Assembly: GCA_963745405.1 (NCBI GenBank)
Contig: CAVUWY010000002.1
Span: 2,666,001-2,730,000, forward strand
Origin: C-114 sp963745405
Lineage (GTDB): Bacteria > Chloroflexota > Limnocylindria > Limnocylindrales > CSP1-4
DNA length: 64,000 bases
Direction: 5' to 3'
Shown here: piece after piece, positions 26,663 to 34,827 of the stretch
Numbering within the stretch: the first letter of the stretch is position 1
Layout: every line of letters starts with the position of its first letter
Program-made: the position numbers and the translations under genes
The notes under the pieces: model-generated
What the model was told of the DNA's origin: nothing
Seen by the model: the letters and a program-made list of their open reading frames with translations, nothing else
Database searches by the model: none

Positions 26663-27925
26663 ATGGCCTTCTGGCGCCGGATCTGGCAGCGCGATGAGGA
26701 CGAGACGCTCGCCGCCTGCACGGCGCTCGACGTCGGAACCGAGTTCGCCAAGGCCCTCGTCTTCGAGATCGACGACGACGGTCGGGGCACGGTCCGCGGT
26801 GTCGGCCGTCGCCGGCAGGGCCTCTCGCACATGCAGTCGGGGACGGTGGCCGACATCGCCGCCGTGGTCGACAACTGCTCGGTCGCCCTCCAGGAAGCCG
26901 AGGAGATGGCTGGCTTCCGGCCCACCCAGGTCGTCATCGGCATCGCCGGCGAGCTGGTCAAGGGTTTCACGACCTCGTACAGCCAGGAACGCCGAAAGCC
27001 CGATGCTCCCATCACGGAGGCAGAGCTCCAGCGCCTGATCGACGGCGTTCAGCGCGAGGCGCTCCGCGAGGCCGAGCGGGCGATCACGTGGGAGACCGGA
27101 CTGCCGCACGTCGACGTCCGCCTCGTCCACGCGGCGATCACCGCGACGAGCATCGACGGCTACGCGCTGAGCAATCCTGTCGGGTTCCAGGGCCGCCACG
27201 TCCGGATCAACATCTTCAACGCGTTCGCGCCGCTGGTCCATCTCGGCGCCCTGCAGAGCGTGGCGAGCCAGCTCGATCTCGAGCTCCTCGAGGTGGTCGC
27301 CGAGCCGTATGCGGTCGCCCGGGTGCTCGGCGCCGAACAGATCCGCCAGTCGGGTGCCCTCTTCATCGACGTCGGCGGCGGGACGACCGACGTCGCCCTC
27401 GTCCGTCAGGGTGGGATCGAGGGGACCCGGATGTTCGCCCTCGGCGGGCGCGCGTTCACCAAGTCCCTCGCCGACCGGCTCGACCTGCCGTTCCCGCGGG
27501 CCGAGGCGCTCAAGGTCGACTACGCCCGGGGGATCGCGATCCCCGACGCGGAGACGGTCGCCGAGGTGATCGCCGACGACGTGGCGGTCTGGGCGGCCGG
27601 CGTCGAGCTCGTCACCGAGGAACTGGCCGGCGGCGACCCGCTGCCCAGCCGGATCTACCTGTGCGGTGGCGGGTCGCGGCTGCCCGAGATCCGGCAGGCC
27701 CTCGGCGCCGATCGCTTCTGGCGCTCGCTCCCGTTCAGCCGGGCGCCGGAGATATCGATCATGTCGCCCGACCAGGTGACGACCATCCGCGACGCGACCG
27801 ACCTCCTCGTCGATCAGCAGGACGTCACCCCGCTCGGGCTCGCCTACCAGGCGATCGAGCTCCAGTCCGACGAGGACCCGGTGGATGCCGCGCTCCGCCG
27901 CGTCCTCCGGGCGATGAAGGTCTAG
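26663..27925 (+). CDS. FtsA/PilM-like actin-fold ATPase
   Basis: 420 residues with the actin/hsp70 nucleotide site: phosphate-1 ALDVGTEFAKALVF, phosphate-2 FIDVGGGTTDVALV and adenosine motif YLCGGGSRLPEI. The SHS2-like insert places it near FtsA and PilM. The N-terminus (MAFWRRIWQRDEDE) could bind membrane; the very C-terminus lacks an obvious FtsA amphipathic helix. No FtsZ, FtsQ or Tfp genes are adjacent. Instead it sits directly (TAGATG) between alaS and a large single-pass surface protein, so a role in organising that protein is plausible but inferred. Confidence 0.75.
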   Translation: MAFWRRIWQRDEDETLAACTALDVGTEFAKALVFEIDDDGRGTVRGVGRRRQGLSHMQSGTVADIAAVVDNCSVALQEAEEMAGFRPTQVVIGIAGELVKGFTTSYSQERRKPDAPITEAELQRLIDGVQREALREAERAITWETGLPHVDVRLVHAAITATSIDGYALSNPVGFQGRHVRINIFNAFAPLVHLGALQSVASQLDLELLEVVAEPYAVARVLGAEQIRQSGALFIDVGGGTTDVALVRQGGIEGTRMFALGGRAFTKSLADRLDLPFPRAEALKVDYARGIAIPDAETVAEVIADDVAVWAAGVELVTEELAGGDPLPSRIYLCGGGSRLPEIRQALGADRFWRSLPFSRAPEISIMSPDQVTTIRDATDLLVDQQDVTPLGLAYQAIELQSDEDPVDAALRRVLRAMKV

Positions 27926-27927
27926 CG

Positions 27928-29922
27928 ATGGCCTCGGTAGCCATCGTCTACCTCGACGTCGACGACGAGATCACGTCGGCCGCCGCCCGGATCCGGGCAG
28001 CCGAGGAGGTCCGCGTCGCGATCGTCCTGCCGGCCGGTTCGCGGCTGGCTACCTCGCGGATCAACTTCCGTCTCCTCGCCCGGGAAGCGCAGGGCCGCAG
28101 CCGCCAGCTCCTCGTCGTTTCGGCGGAGGGCGCCACACGGGCTCTGGCCGCCTCGGCCGGTCTGACGGTGTTCCCGACGGTCCGCGACCTCGAGGAATCG
28201 TTCGCCCCGCCGGTCGACGGGGGAGCGGACGCCGAGGGCCGAGGCGCCGGGGCCGTGGGCGCCGCAGGCGCGGCCGCGGCCGGAGCCGGGCTCGCCGGCG
28301 CAGCGGGCACCGACGCAGCCGTTGTGGCAGCCGGCGGCGATGATGCTGGTGGGGCGGGAGCTGATGCGATAGAAGCGGCCGGAGCCGCTGGAGCGGCCGG
28401 CGCCGCGGCTCGCCGCCGGGGCCGGACGAAGGCGCAGCCGGAGCCGGATGCCGCTCCGACCCAGGCGACGGCGACCCCGGCGGTCGTGCCTCCGCCAGTC
28501 GTCGAACCGCCGTCGATCCCGGCCACGCCGACCGTGCCACCCGACATGGGCACGGGCCGCGCCCTCGGCGGCCGGAGCGCCGGTGCATCGCTGCCCGTCG
28601 TCAGCGGCGGTCATCGGCGAGGAGGTTCGCGCACGGCGTTGGTGGCGACCGGTCTCGCCCTCGCGTTCGTGGCGCTCGTCGCACTCGTCCTCGGTTTCCT
28701 CTTCCTGCCGGCAGCGACGATCGTCGTCACGCCGAAGGTCGAGCCGATCGGCCCCCTGACGTTCGCCGTCACGGCGGATCCGAACGCGACGACGACCGAC
28801 GTCGCGGCCGGTGTCGTCCCGGCGACGGTCGTGACCTTCCCGCTCGAGGCGACCGACGACTTCCCGGCCACCGGCAAGAAGGTATCCGAGACGAAGGCGA
28901 ACGGGAGCGTGACGTTCTCCAACATCGACCCCTTCGCGCAGCACACGATCGCCGCCGGCAGCCTCGTCCAGACGTCGTCCGGGATCGGCTTCCTGACTCA
29001 GCGCGCGGTCGTCCTCCCGCGGGCCTCCCTGACCGGCCTCAACATCGTGCCGACCAACGTCGACACGACGGTGCGAGCCGTCCAATCCGGCACGATCGGC
29101 AACGTGGCCGCCGGTGCGATCACGATCGTCCCGCCCGAGCAGAACCCGGCCAAGGTCAAGGTCCGCAACAAGGCCGCTACGACCGGCGGCACCCACACCG
29201 AAGTGGCGGTCGTCGCCCAGAAGGACATCGACAAGGCGACCGTCAGCCTGACGAAGCAGCTCACGGACCAGCTCACGGCGGCGGTCGCCGATCCCACCCA
29301 GGTGCCGGCCGGTTCGACCGTGTTCCCCGATACGAAGTCCATGTCCAGGCCCGTTCCGGCGCCCGACCCGTCGACGCTCGTCGGTCAGCAGGTCGCGACG
29401 TTCACCTACGGCCTGACCGCGACGGGGAGCGTGACGGCCGTCGACACATCGGCCGTGGAGGACCTCGCCCGGCAGCGGCTCCGCGGCAGCGTCTCGGCCG
29501 GCCACGACCTCGTCAGCGACTCGCTCCAGGTGACGGTCGGCAAGGGCAAGGTCGTCGGGGACACGATCGTGTTCGCGGTGAAGGCGACCGCGAGCCAGGT
29601 CGCCCGCCTCGACCCCGACGAGTTGCGCGCTGAGGTCCGCGGCAAGAGCAAGTCCGAAGCGGAGCAGATCCTGTCCGAATACGGGGAGGTCACGATCACC
29701 CTCTGGCCCGGTTTCTCCGATCGGATCCCCGTCTACGACGCCCGGATCGACCTGACCGTCAGCGAGCCGCTGCCCGTCGAGACGGGCTCTCCCGGCCCGG
29801 GCTCCGGCGCATCGGCTGCGCCGTCCGCCGGCACCTCGAGCCCACATGGTTCCGCTGCGCCCGGCGGTTCGGGTCCGGCCGGATCCAGGGGCGCCGGATC
29901 GTCCCCGAGCACCGCGCCGTGA
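27928..29922 (+). CDS. Large single-pass surface protein, baseplate J/gp47-like
   Basis: 664 residues. A cytoplasmic N-domain (about 1-90, VAIVYLDVDDEITSAAARIR) is followed by a long Ala/Gly-rich linker to about 235, a transmembrane helix (about 236-260), and a beta-rich outside region of about 350 residues with repeated strand blocks, ending in a Pro/Ser/Gly tail. The external part resembles Chloroflexota proteins annotated baseplate J/gp47-like; the link to phage baseplates is only structural. The partner is the actin-like ATPase two bases upstream, and the stop overlaps ruvX (GTGA). Function unknown. Confidence 0.65.
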   Translation: MASVAIVYLDVDDEITSAAARIRAAEEVRVAIVLPAGSRLATSRINFRLLAREAQGRSRQLLVVSAEGATRALAASAGLTVFPTVRDLEESFAPPVDGGADAEGRGAGAVGAAGAAAAGAGLAGAAGTDAAVVAAGGDDAGGAGADAIEAAGAAGAAGAAARRRGRTKAQPEPDAAPTQATATPAVVPPPVVEPPSIPATPTVPPDMGTGRALGGRSAGASLPVVSGGHRRGGSRTALVATGLALAFVALVALVLGFLFLPAATIVVTPKVEPIGPLTFAVTADPNATTTDVAAGVVPATVVTFPLEATDDFPATGKKVSETKANGSVTFSNIDPFAQHTIAAGSLVQTSSGIGFLTQRAVVLPRASLTGLNIVPTNVDTTVRAVQSGTIGNVAAGAITIVPPEQNPAKVKVRNKAATTGGTHTEVAVVAQKDIDKATVSLTKQLTDQLTAAVADPTQVPAGSTVFPDTKSMSRPVPAPDPSTLVGQQVATFTYGLTATGSVTAVDTSAVEDLARQRLRGSVSAGHDLVSDSLQVTVGKGKVVGDTIVFAVKATASQVARLDPDELRAEVRGKSKSEAEQILSEYGEVTITLWPGFSDRIPVYDARIDLTVSEPLPVETGSPGPGSGASAAPSAGTSSPHGSAAPGGSGPAGSRGAGSSPSTAP

Positions 29923-30416
29923 CGATCCTCGGCATCGACCTCGGTGAGCGGCGGATCGGCCTCGCCATCGCAGACGACGAAGGTTCGCGGGCCCGCCCGC
30001 TCTCGACGGTGCGCCGGGGCGCGAACACCAGGTCCGACGTCACGACCTTGTCGCGGATCGTCGCCGAGCACGATGTCGAGGAGATCGTGGTCGGACTGCC
30101 GCTCGACGCGTCCGGCATCGACGGCAGCCAGGCGGCCCGCACGCGGGCATGGGTCGAGGCCGTCATCCCTGCGCTCGGACGCGATGTGTCGTACCGTGAC
30201 GAGCGATTCAGCAGTCAAATCGCCGAAGAGCGGCTTGGGCGGATGCCCCGGGGCCGGTCAGGCGGACCGCCGACGTCCCACCAGCGCGACGCATATCGCG
30301 CCAGGGTGGATCGCGAGGCCGCGACCGTCATCCTGCAGGACGAGCTCGACGCTCGAGCCGAGGTGGCGCGCCGCGCGACCGCCGCCGGCGGCACCGAACC
30401 AGGGAGCGATACGTGA
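29919..30416 (+). CDS. ruvX: Pre-16S rRNA nuclease RuvX/YqgF
   Basis: 165 residues, RNase H fold. It begins ILGIDLGERRIGLAIAD and has VGLPLDASG and the YRDERFSSQIAE box of the family. It matures 16S rRNA ends and was earlier called a Holliday-junction resolvase. The GTG start overlaps the preceding stop, and its stop overlaps mltG. Confidence 0.88.
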   Translation: MTILGIDLGERRIGLAIADDEGSRARPLSTVRRGANTRSDVTTLSRIVAEHDVEEIVVGLPLDASGIDGSQAARTRAWVEAVIPALGRDVSYRDERFSSQIAEERLGRMPRGRSGGPPTSHQRDAYRARVDREAATVILQDELDARAEVARRATAAGGTEPGSDT

Positions 30417-31813
30417 CGATCAGGGGCGGGGGGGCACCGCGCCAGGGCGACCCCGCCTCGCGCGACCAGGCACGACCGATCCACGCCGATGACGGCCACG
30501 GCGCTGGCCACGACGCCACCGAGTGGGCGACCGCGGCCGTCGCCCAGCCTACCGCCGAGCAGGCTGCCGCGATGCGGCGCCTCGATCGCCGCCGCGGCGG
30601 CTCCAGCGGCGGAGTCCGCGGACTCTTCCGCTTCCTCCTCTTCGCGCTCGTGCTCGCCGCGATCGTTCTCGTCGCACTCGTGACGTTCCTCAAGCCGCTC
30701 ATCTCGGGGGCGATCGTCGGCTGGGCCGCGGAGAACCCGAGCGCCCTCGGCATCCCCTTCGTCGCCGACATGGTCCGCGACGACCTCGGGACAGCGCTGA
30801 CGACCGCGCCATCGACCGATTCGACGCAGGTGGAGTTCGTCGTCGCCGATGGCGACACGGCGACCACGATCGCCGACCGCCTCCACGACGAGGGGTTCCT
30901 CACCGATCCGCGGGCTTTCATCTTCACCGCGATCCAGCGCGACCTGACGAGCCATCTCGAGGCAGGGACGTTCATCCTCCATCGCGACCTCACCCCGGAC
31001 CAGCTCGTGACGGCGCTGCTCCAGGCCAAGGACCTCGCCATCGCCCTGCCGTTCCGTGAGGGTCTGCGCCTCGAGCAGATCGTGGCCAAGCTCGAGACGC
31101 TGCCGGTGACGATGGACGTCGGGCAGTTCTACCAGCTCGTCAAGCATCCGACGCCGGCCATCCTGGCCGCCCATCCGTGGCTCGACCTGCCGAAGGGTGC
31201 GTCCCTCGAGGGGTTCCTCGCACCGGGCACCTACAGCGTCCTGCCGGACATCACACCGGAGGCGCTCGTAAACAAGATGCTCGATGCGTTCTACGAGCAG
31301 GTCGGTCCCGACCGGATGAACGTGCCCAAGAGCCGGGGCATGAGCTTCTACGAGATCGTCACGCTCGCATCCCTGGTCGAGCGGGAAGCGATCCTCGACT
31401 CGGAGCGGCCGCTCATCGCCGGGGTGTTCCAGAACCGCCTGAACCCGAAGCTCTTCCCGCTCGGCGAGTTCCAGTCGGACGCGACGGTCTTCTACGTGAA
31501 CGACTCGATCCAGCTGGCCAAGAAGCCGATCTCCCGATGGACCGACTACGTCTTCTGGGCGCCCGTGAACGGCAAGCTCCAGGGGGTGTCGATCCCGGCC
31601 GACCTCCAGGCCTATGACACGTATTCGACCAAGGGGCTCATGCCGGGCCCGATCTGCACCCCGAGTGTCGCCTCGATCGACGCGGCCCTCAACCCCGACA
31701 CGAAGGCGGGCTACCTGTTCTTCCTCGCCAAGCACGATGGTTCCAACACGACGGCCTTCGCCAGGACCCAGGCGGAGCACGAGAAGAACATCAAGAAGTA
31801 CGGCTCGAAGTAG
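30413..31813 (+). CDS. mltG: Endolytic murein transglycosylase MltG
   Basis: 466 residues. A disordered cytoplasmic N-terminus of about 65 residues is followed by one transmembrane helix (about 72-95), a LysM-like domain (FVVADGDTATTIADRLHDEG) and the YceG catalytic domain with the catalytic glutamate E323 in LASLVEREA. Family ends are also present (STKGLMPGPICTPS, DAALNPDTKAGYLFF). It cleaves nascent glycan strands. ruvX-mltG adjacency is common in bacteria. The GTG at 30413 overlaps ruvX. Confidence 0.92.
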   Translation: MTIRGGGAPRQGDPASRDQARPIHADDGHGAGHDATEWATAAVAQPTAEQAAAMRRLDRRRGGSSGGVRGLFRFLLFALVLAAIVLVALVTFLKPLISGAIVGWAAENPSALGIPFVADMVRDDLGTALTTAPSTDSTQVEFVVADGDTATTIADRLHDEGFLTDPRAFIFTAIQRDLTSHLEAGTFILHRDLTPDQLVTALLQAKDLAIALPFREGLRLEQIVAKLETLPVTMDVGQFYQLVKHPTPAILAAHPWLDLPKGASLEGFLAPGTYSVLPDITPEALVNKMLDAFYEQVGPDRMNVPKSRGMSFYEIVTLASLVEREAILDSERPLIAGVFQNRLNPKLFPLGEFQSDATVFYVNDSIQLAKKPISRWTDYVFWAPVNGKLQGVSIPADLQAYDTYSTKGLMPGPICTPSVASIDAALNPDTKAGYLFFLAKHDGSNTTAFARTQAEHEKNIKKYGSK

Positions 31814-31852
31814 TCGCCGGCGGCGGCGGCCGTCTGCACCCGCCTCCTCTGC

Positions 31853-31858
31853 TACGAT
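31853..31858 (+). promoter_or_regulatory. -10 box (TACGAT) upstream of efp
   Basis: The same -10 type as the leaderless promoters, but here 98 nt before the start, so efp would have a real 5' leader. Confidence 0.4.
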
Positions 31859-31956
31859 CGGCGCCTCAGACCGAAGACATCGCCCGCGGCCGGGGCTGCC
31901 CGCCCTCCGGACCGTGCGGACGTGGACGCGAACGACGGCGTCAGGAGCCCCATCCC

Positions 31957-32514
31957 ATGATCAGCACCGGCGAACTGCGCAAGGGCGCCGCCATCGAGCT
32001 CGACGGCGAGCTCTGGCAGATCCTCGACTACCACCACATCAAGATGGGCCGGGGCTCGGCTCAGGTCCGCATCACCCTCCGCAACATCAAGCGCGGCCAG
32101 ACGATCGAGCGGAGCTTCCAGGCAGGCACGAAGTGGCCCCGCGCCCAGCTCGATCGGCGCCCGGTCCAGTTCCTCTACCGTGACGGCGACGACTTCCACT
32201 TCATGGAGAACGAGACCTACGAGCAGTTCCACCTCACGGCGGCCCAGCTCGAGGATGCGGCGCTCTACCTCAAGGACGGGATGACCCTCGACCGGACGAG
32301 CTACCAGGGCGAGACGATCGGGGTCGAGCTGCCCGTCACCGTCGACCTCACGGTCGTCGAGACCGAGCCCGGATTCGCCGGCGACACCCAGACGGGGGCC
32401 CGCAAGCCCGCCACGACCGATACGGGGCTCGTGGTACAGGTCCCGATCTTCGTCAGCGAGGGAGACACGATCCGGGTCGATACCCGGACCGGGGACTACC
32501 AGACCCGCGTCTGA
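31957..32514 (+). CDS. efp: Elongation factor P
   Basis: 185 residues, KOW-like domain I and two OB domains, ending DTIRVDTRTGDYQTRV as usual. It relieves ribosome stalling at proline runs, which matters here because several proteins in this window have long Pro-rich tails. The tip loop is IKMGRGSAQ, so the residue that is lysine in the common PGKG loop is arginine (R32). AGGAG at 31943-31947 sets the ATG at 9 nt spacing. Confidence 0.95.
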   Translation: MISTGELRKGAAIELDGELWQILDYHHIKMGRGSAQVRITLRNIKRGQTIERSFQAGTKWPRAQLDRRPVQFLYRDGDDFHFMENETYEQFHLTAAQLEDAALYLKDGMTLDRTSYQGETIGVELPVTVDLTVVETEPGFAGDTQTGARKPATTDTGLVVQVPIFVSEGDTIRVDTRTGDYQTRV

Positions 32515-32893
32515 CGGCCGTGGCGCGGCGGCGCCGTGGCGGTTCCGTCCGCTCGCTCGAGCACTGCCGGACCGCCCCTTGCCGGCCAGTCGGTCCGCTC
32601 GGAGAGACCCGGGATCCGGCCGCTGCGTGTGCGCGGGGCGTGCATACGGACGCATGAGCGCTGCCCAGACGGACTTCCTGGGTGTCCGTGCACGCACAAG
32701 AACACGCCGACGCACGAGGGCCGGTCGAGAGGGCCCCACGCGCTCGTATGCACGCTGGGAGCACATGACCGGGTGGGCACGCCGGCACGCGGACCTCGGC
32801 CGCCAGGTGGGCCGCCGGCCCGCGGACCCGCATCGACCCGGGCGACGTCGGCTAAGGTGACCCGGTGACCGATCGCGCGACCGCGGCGAGCCG
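32515..32893. other. 379-nt hairpin-rich non-coding spacer between efp and xseA
   Basis: No supported gene lies here. Inverted repeats include 32568-32574/32591-32597 (7 bp), 32669-32674/32684-32689 (6 bp, 9-nt loop), a 5-bp GC stem near 32718-32735, and an outer perfect 11-bp pair 32638-32648/32745-32755. The nested arrangement could be a small RNA or structured leader. The base use (many tgc/gca steps) differs from flanking genes. Confidence 0.4.
32853..32858 (+). promoter_or_regulatory. -10 box (TAAGGT) upstream of xseA
   Basis: TAAGGT ends 6 nt before a GTG at 32865 and 35 nt before the xseA ATG. Confidence 0.4.
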
Positions 32894-32897
32894 ATGA
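32865..32897 (+). CDS. Possible 10-codon leaderless upstream ORF coupled to xseA
   Basis: GTG at 32865 opens VTDRATAASR, and its TGA overlaps the xseA ATG (ATGA at 32894). Its distance from the TAAGGT box matches the leaderless pattern, and the overlap is the same coupling used throughout the operons. It may deliver ribosomes to xseA; evidence is positional only. Confidence 0.2.
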   Translation: MTDRATAASR

Positions 32898-34331
32898 CCG
32901 ATCCGAACGAGCCGCCCGACTGGGCGCTGCCGGCCTGGGATGCCGACTTCACCGAGGGCACTTCGTCCGGAGGGAGCGCCGCCCGACCTGCCACGGACGC
33001 CACCCCCGCCGCGGCGCCGGGCCTCCGGATCCTCACCGTGAGCGACGTCACCCGCTCGGTGCGCGACGCGATCCGGGGCGATGAGCGGCTCCGCGACGTG
33101 TGGGTCGAGGGCGAGGTCGGCCGGGTGACGATCTCGAGCGCCGGCCACGGCTATTTCAGCCTCAAGGACGACCGCAGCCAGCTGTCGTGCATCTGGTTCC
33201 GCGACGACCGGATGGCCTCGCCGTTCGACGCCCGGGTCGGTCTTCGGGTCGTGGCCCATGGGCGTCTCGACGTCTTCGAACCGGGCGGCGTGTACCAGCT
33301 CTACGTCAGTGCCATCCAGCCGGCCGGCTTCGGCGACCTCGCCATCCGGTTCGAGGCGCTCAAGGCGAAGCTCGCGGCGGAGGGCCTGTTCGACGCCACC
33401 CGGAAGCGGCCGCTGCCGGTCCGGCCGGCGGTCATCGGTGTCGTGACGAGCCCGAGCGGGGCGGTCCTCGCACGACATCGCCCGGGTCCTCGAGCGCCGC
33501 TGGCCGCTCGCCCGGATCGTCGTGTCGCCGTGCCTCGTCCAGGGCGACGGGGCGGCGGCGAGCATCGCCCGGGCACTCGGACGACTCGATCGCTGGGCCG
33601 AGCACCGGACGACCGCGGGACGGCCCGACGATGCCCCGGCGGTGACCATCCTCGCCCGCGGCGGTGGCTCGCTCGACGACCTGTGGGCGTTCAACGAGGA
33701 GGCCGTCGTGCGGGCGATCGTCGGCCATGGGCGGCCCGTCGTCTCCGGCGTCGGGCACGAGACCGACGTGACCCTGGCCGACTTCGCCGCCGATGTGCGG
33801 GCGCCGACGCCATCGGCCGCCGCCGAGCTCGTCGTGCCGGACCGGACCGAGATGAGCGACGTCGTGGCGGGGCTCGGGCGGCGCGGTCGGGCTGCGCTGG
33901 ACAGGCGCCTCACGACGATGGAGGTCGGGCTGGCCAACGACCGGCGGGCGCTCGTCCATCTCCATCCGGCGGCACGGCTCGCGACGGCCCGGGAGCGCGC
34001 GGGGCTCCTGCTCGACCGGGCGACGGTGGCGAGCGCGGGGCGGATCCGAGCCGCCGAGTCGCGCCTCGCCGCGTCGTGGCAGCGGGCGCCGATGCTCGTC
34101 GGCGCGCGGCTCGACGGGGGAGCGGCTCGCCTCGGGGCTGCCGGCGGTGCCTTGAGCGCGCTCGGCCCGCAGGCGACCCTCGATCGCGGCTACGCGATCG
34201 TCCGGCGCCGATCGGACGGTCGCATCCTCCGCGACCCCACCGATGCTCCGAGTGGCACGGCACTCACCATCCGCCTCGCCCGCGGCGAGATCGACGCAGC
34301 GGCCACGCCATCGGACGGCCCGGACCGGTGA
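32894..34331 (+). pseudogene. xseA: Exodeoxyribonuclease VII large subunit, interrupted by one frameshift
   Basis: XseA with an N-terminal OB domain (LTVSDVTRSVRDAI ... VWVEGEVGRVT, GHGYFSLKDD) and nuclease core reading IGVVTSPSGAVL, where the frame breaks near 33470. Removing one base restores LHDIARVLERRWPLARIVVS, then SPCLVQGDGAAAS, ARGGGSLDDLWAFNEE and SGVGHETDVTLADFAADVRA in the next frame. All core motifs are otherwise intact and no other decay is seen, so a sequencing or assembly insertion is more likely than a true null. The partner xseB is intact downstream. The two pieces are 32894 to about 33470 and about 33471-34331. Confidence 0.85.
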
Positions 34332-34465
34332 TCCTCGAGGTCGTGGTCTTCGTTCTGGTCGTCGCGCTCGTGGCGGTCGTCGGCCTGCGCATCGGTATGC
34401 TGGTGGCGCCCCGTGTCGGGCGCCTCGCGGATCGGAAGGGTGACGACGATGACGACGCCGGCTGA
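34328..34465 (+). CDS. 45-residue single-helix membrane protein between xseA and xseB
   Basis: VILEVVVFVLVVALVAVVGL forms one transmembrane helix, followed by a basic patch and an acidic tail DDDDDAG. The GTG overlaps the xseA stop (GTGA), and the gene overlaps the xseB start by 17 nt, so it is embedded in the exonuclease VII operon. Family unknown. Confidence 0.5.
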   Translation: MILEVVVFVLVVALVAVVGLRIGMLVAPRVGRLADRKGDDDDDAG

Positions 34466-34730
34466 GGAGCGCACGGCCGCCGAGACCGCGCCGGAGCTCG
34501 GGGGCCTGACCTTCGACGCCGCCCTCGCCGAGCTCGAGCGGACCGTGACGGCCCTCGAGTCGGGTGGCGCGCCGCTCGAGCAGACGATCGCCCTGTACGA
34601 GCGGGCCGTCGCCCTCGAACGCCACTGCTCTCGCCTGCTCGCCGATGCGCGCCTGCGGATGGAACAGCTCGTCGAGCGTGCCGGCGGCGGACTCGATGCG
34701 ACACCACTCCGCGTGGACGACCACTCATAG
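34449..34730 (+). CDS. xseB: Exodeoxyribonuclease VII small subunit
   Basis: 93 residues. The family core LTFDAALAELERTVTALESGG and LEQTIALYERAVALERHCSRLL is clear, a helical hairpin that binds XseA. The ATG at 34449 was chosen; a GTG at 34440 is in frame. An AAGGG-like site precedes it. The short N-terminus before the core is acidic. Confidence 0.9.
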   Translation: MTTPAEERTAAETAPELGGLTFDAALAELERTVTALESGGAPLEQTIALYERAVALERHCSRLLADARLRMEQLVERAGGGLDATPLRVDDHS

Positions 34731-34757
34731 GCGACTGACGGCGAGCGGCGGTCGGGG

Positions 34758-34763
34758 TAGACT
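34758..34763 (+). promoter_or_regulatory. -10 box (TAGACT) upstream of dxs
   Basis: TAGACT lies 64 nt before the dxs GTG. A GAGGA site at 34815-34819 precedes the start, so this message would be leadered. Confidence 0.4.
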
Positions 34764-34827
34764 CGGCGCGCCCGACAGCCACCCGAGAGCCGTTCGGCGG
34801 TAGCTCATCGTATCGAGGACCCAGCGC

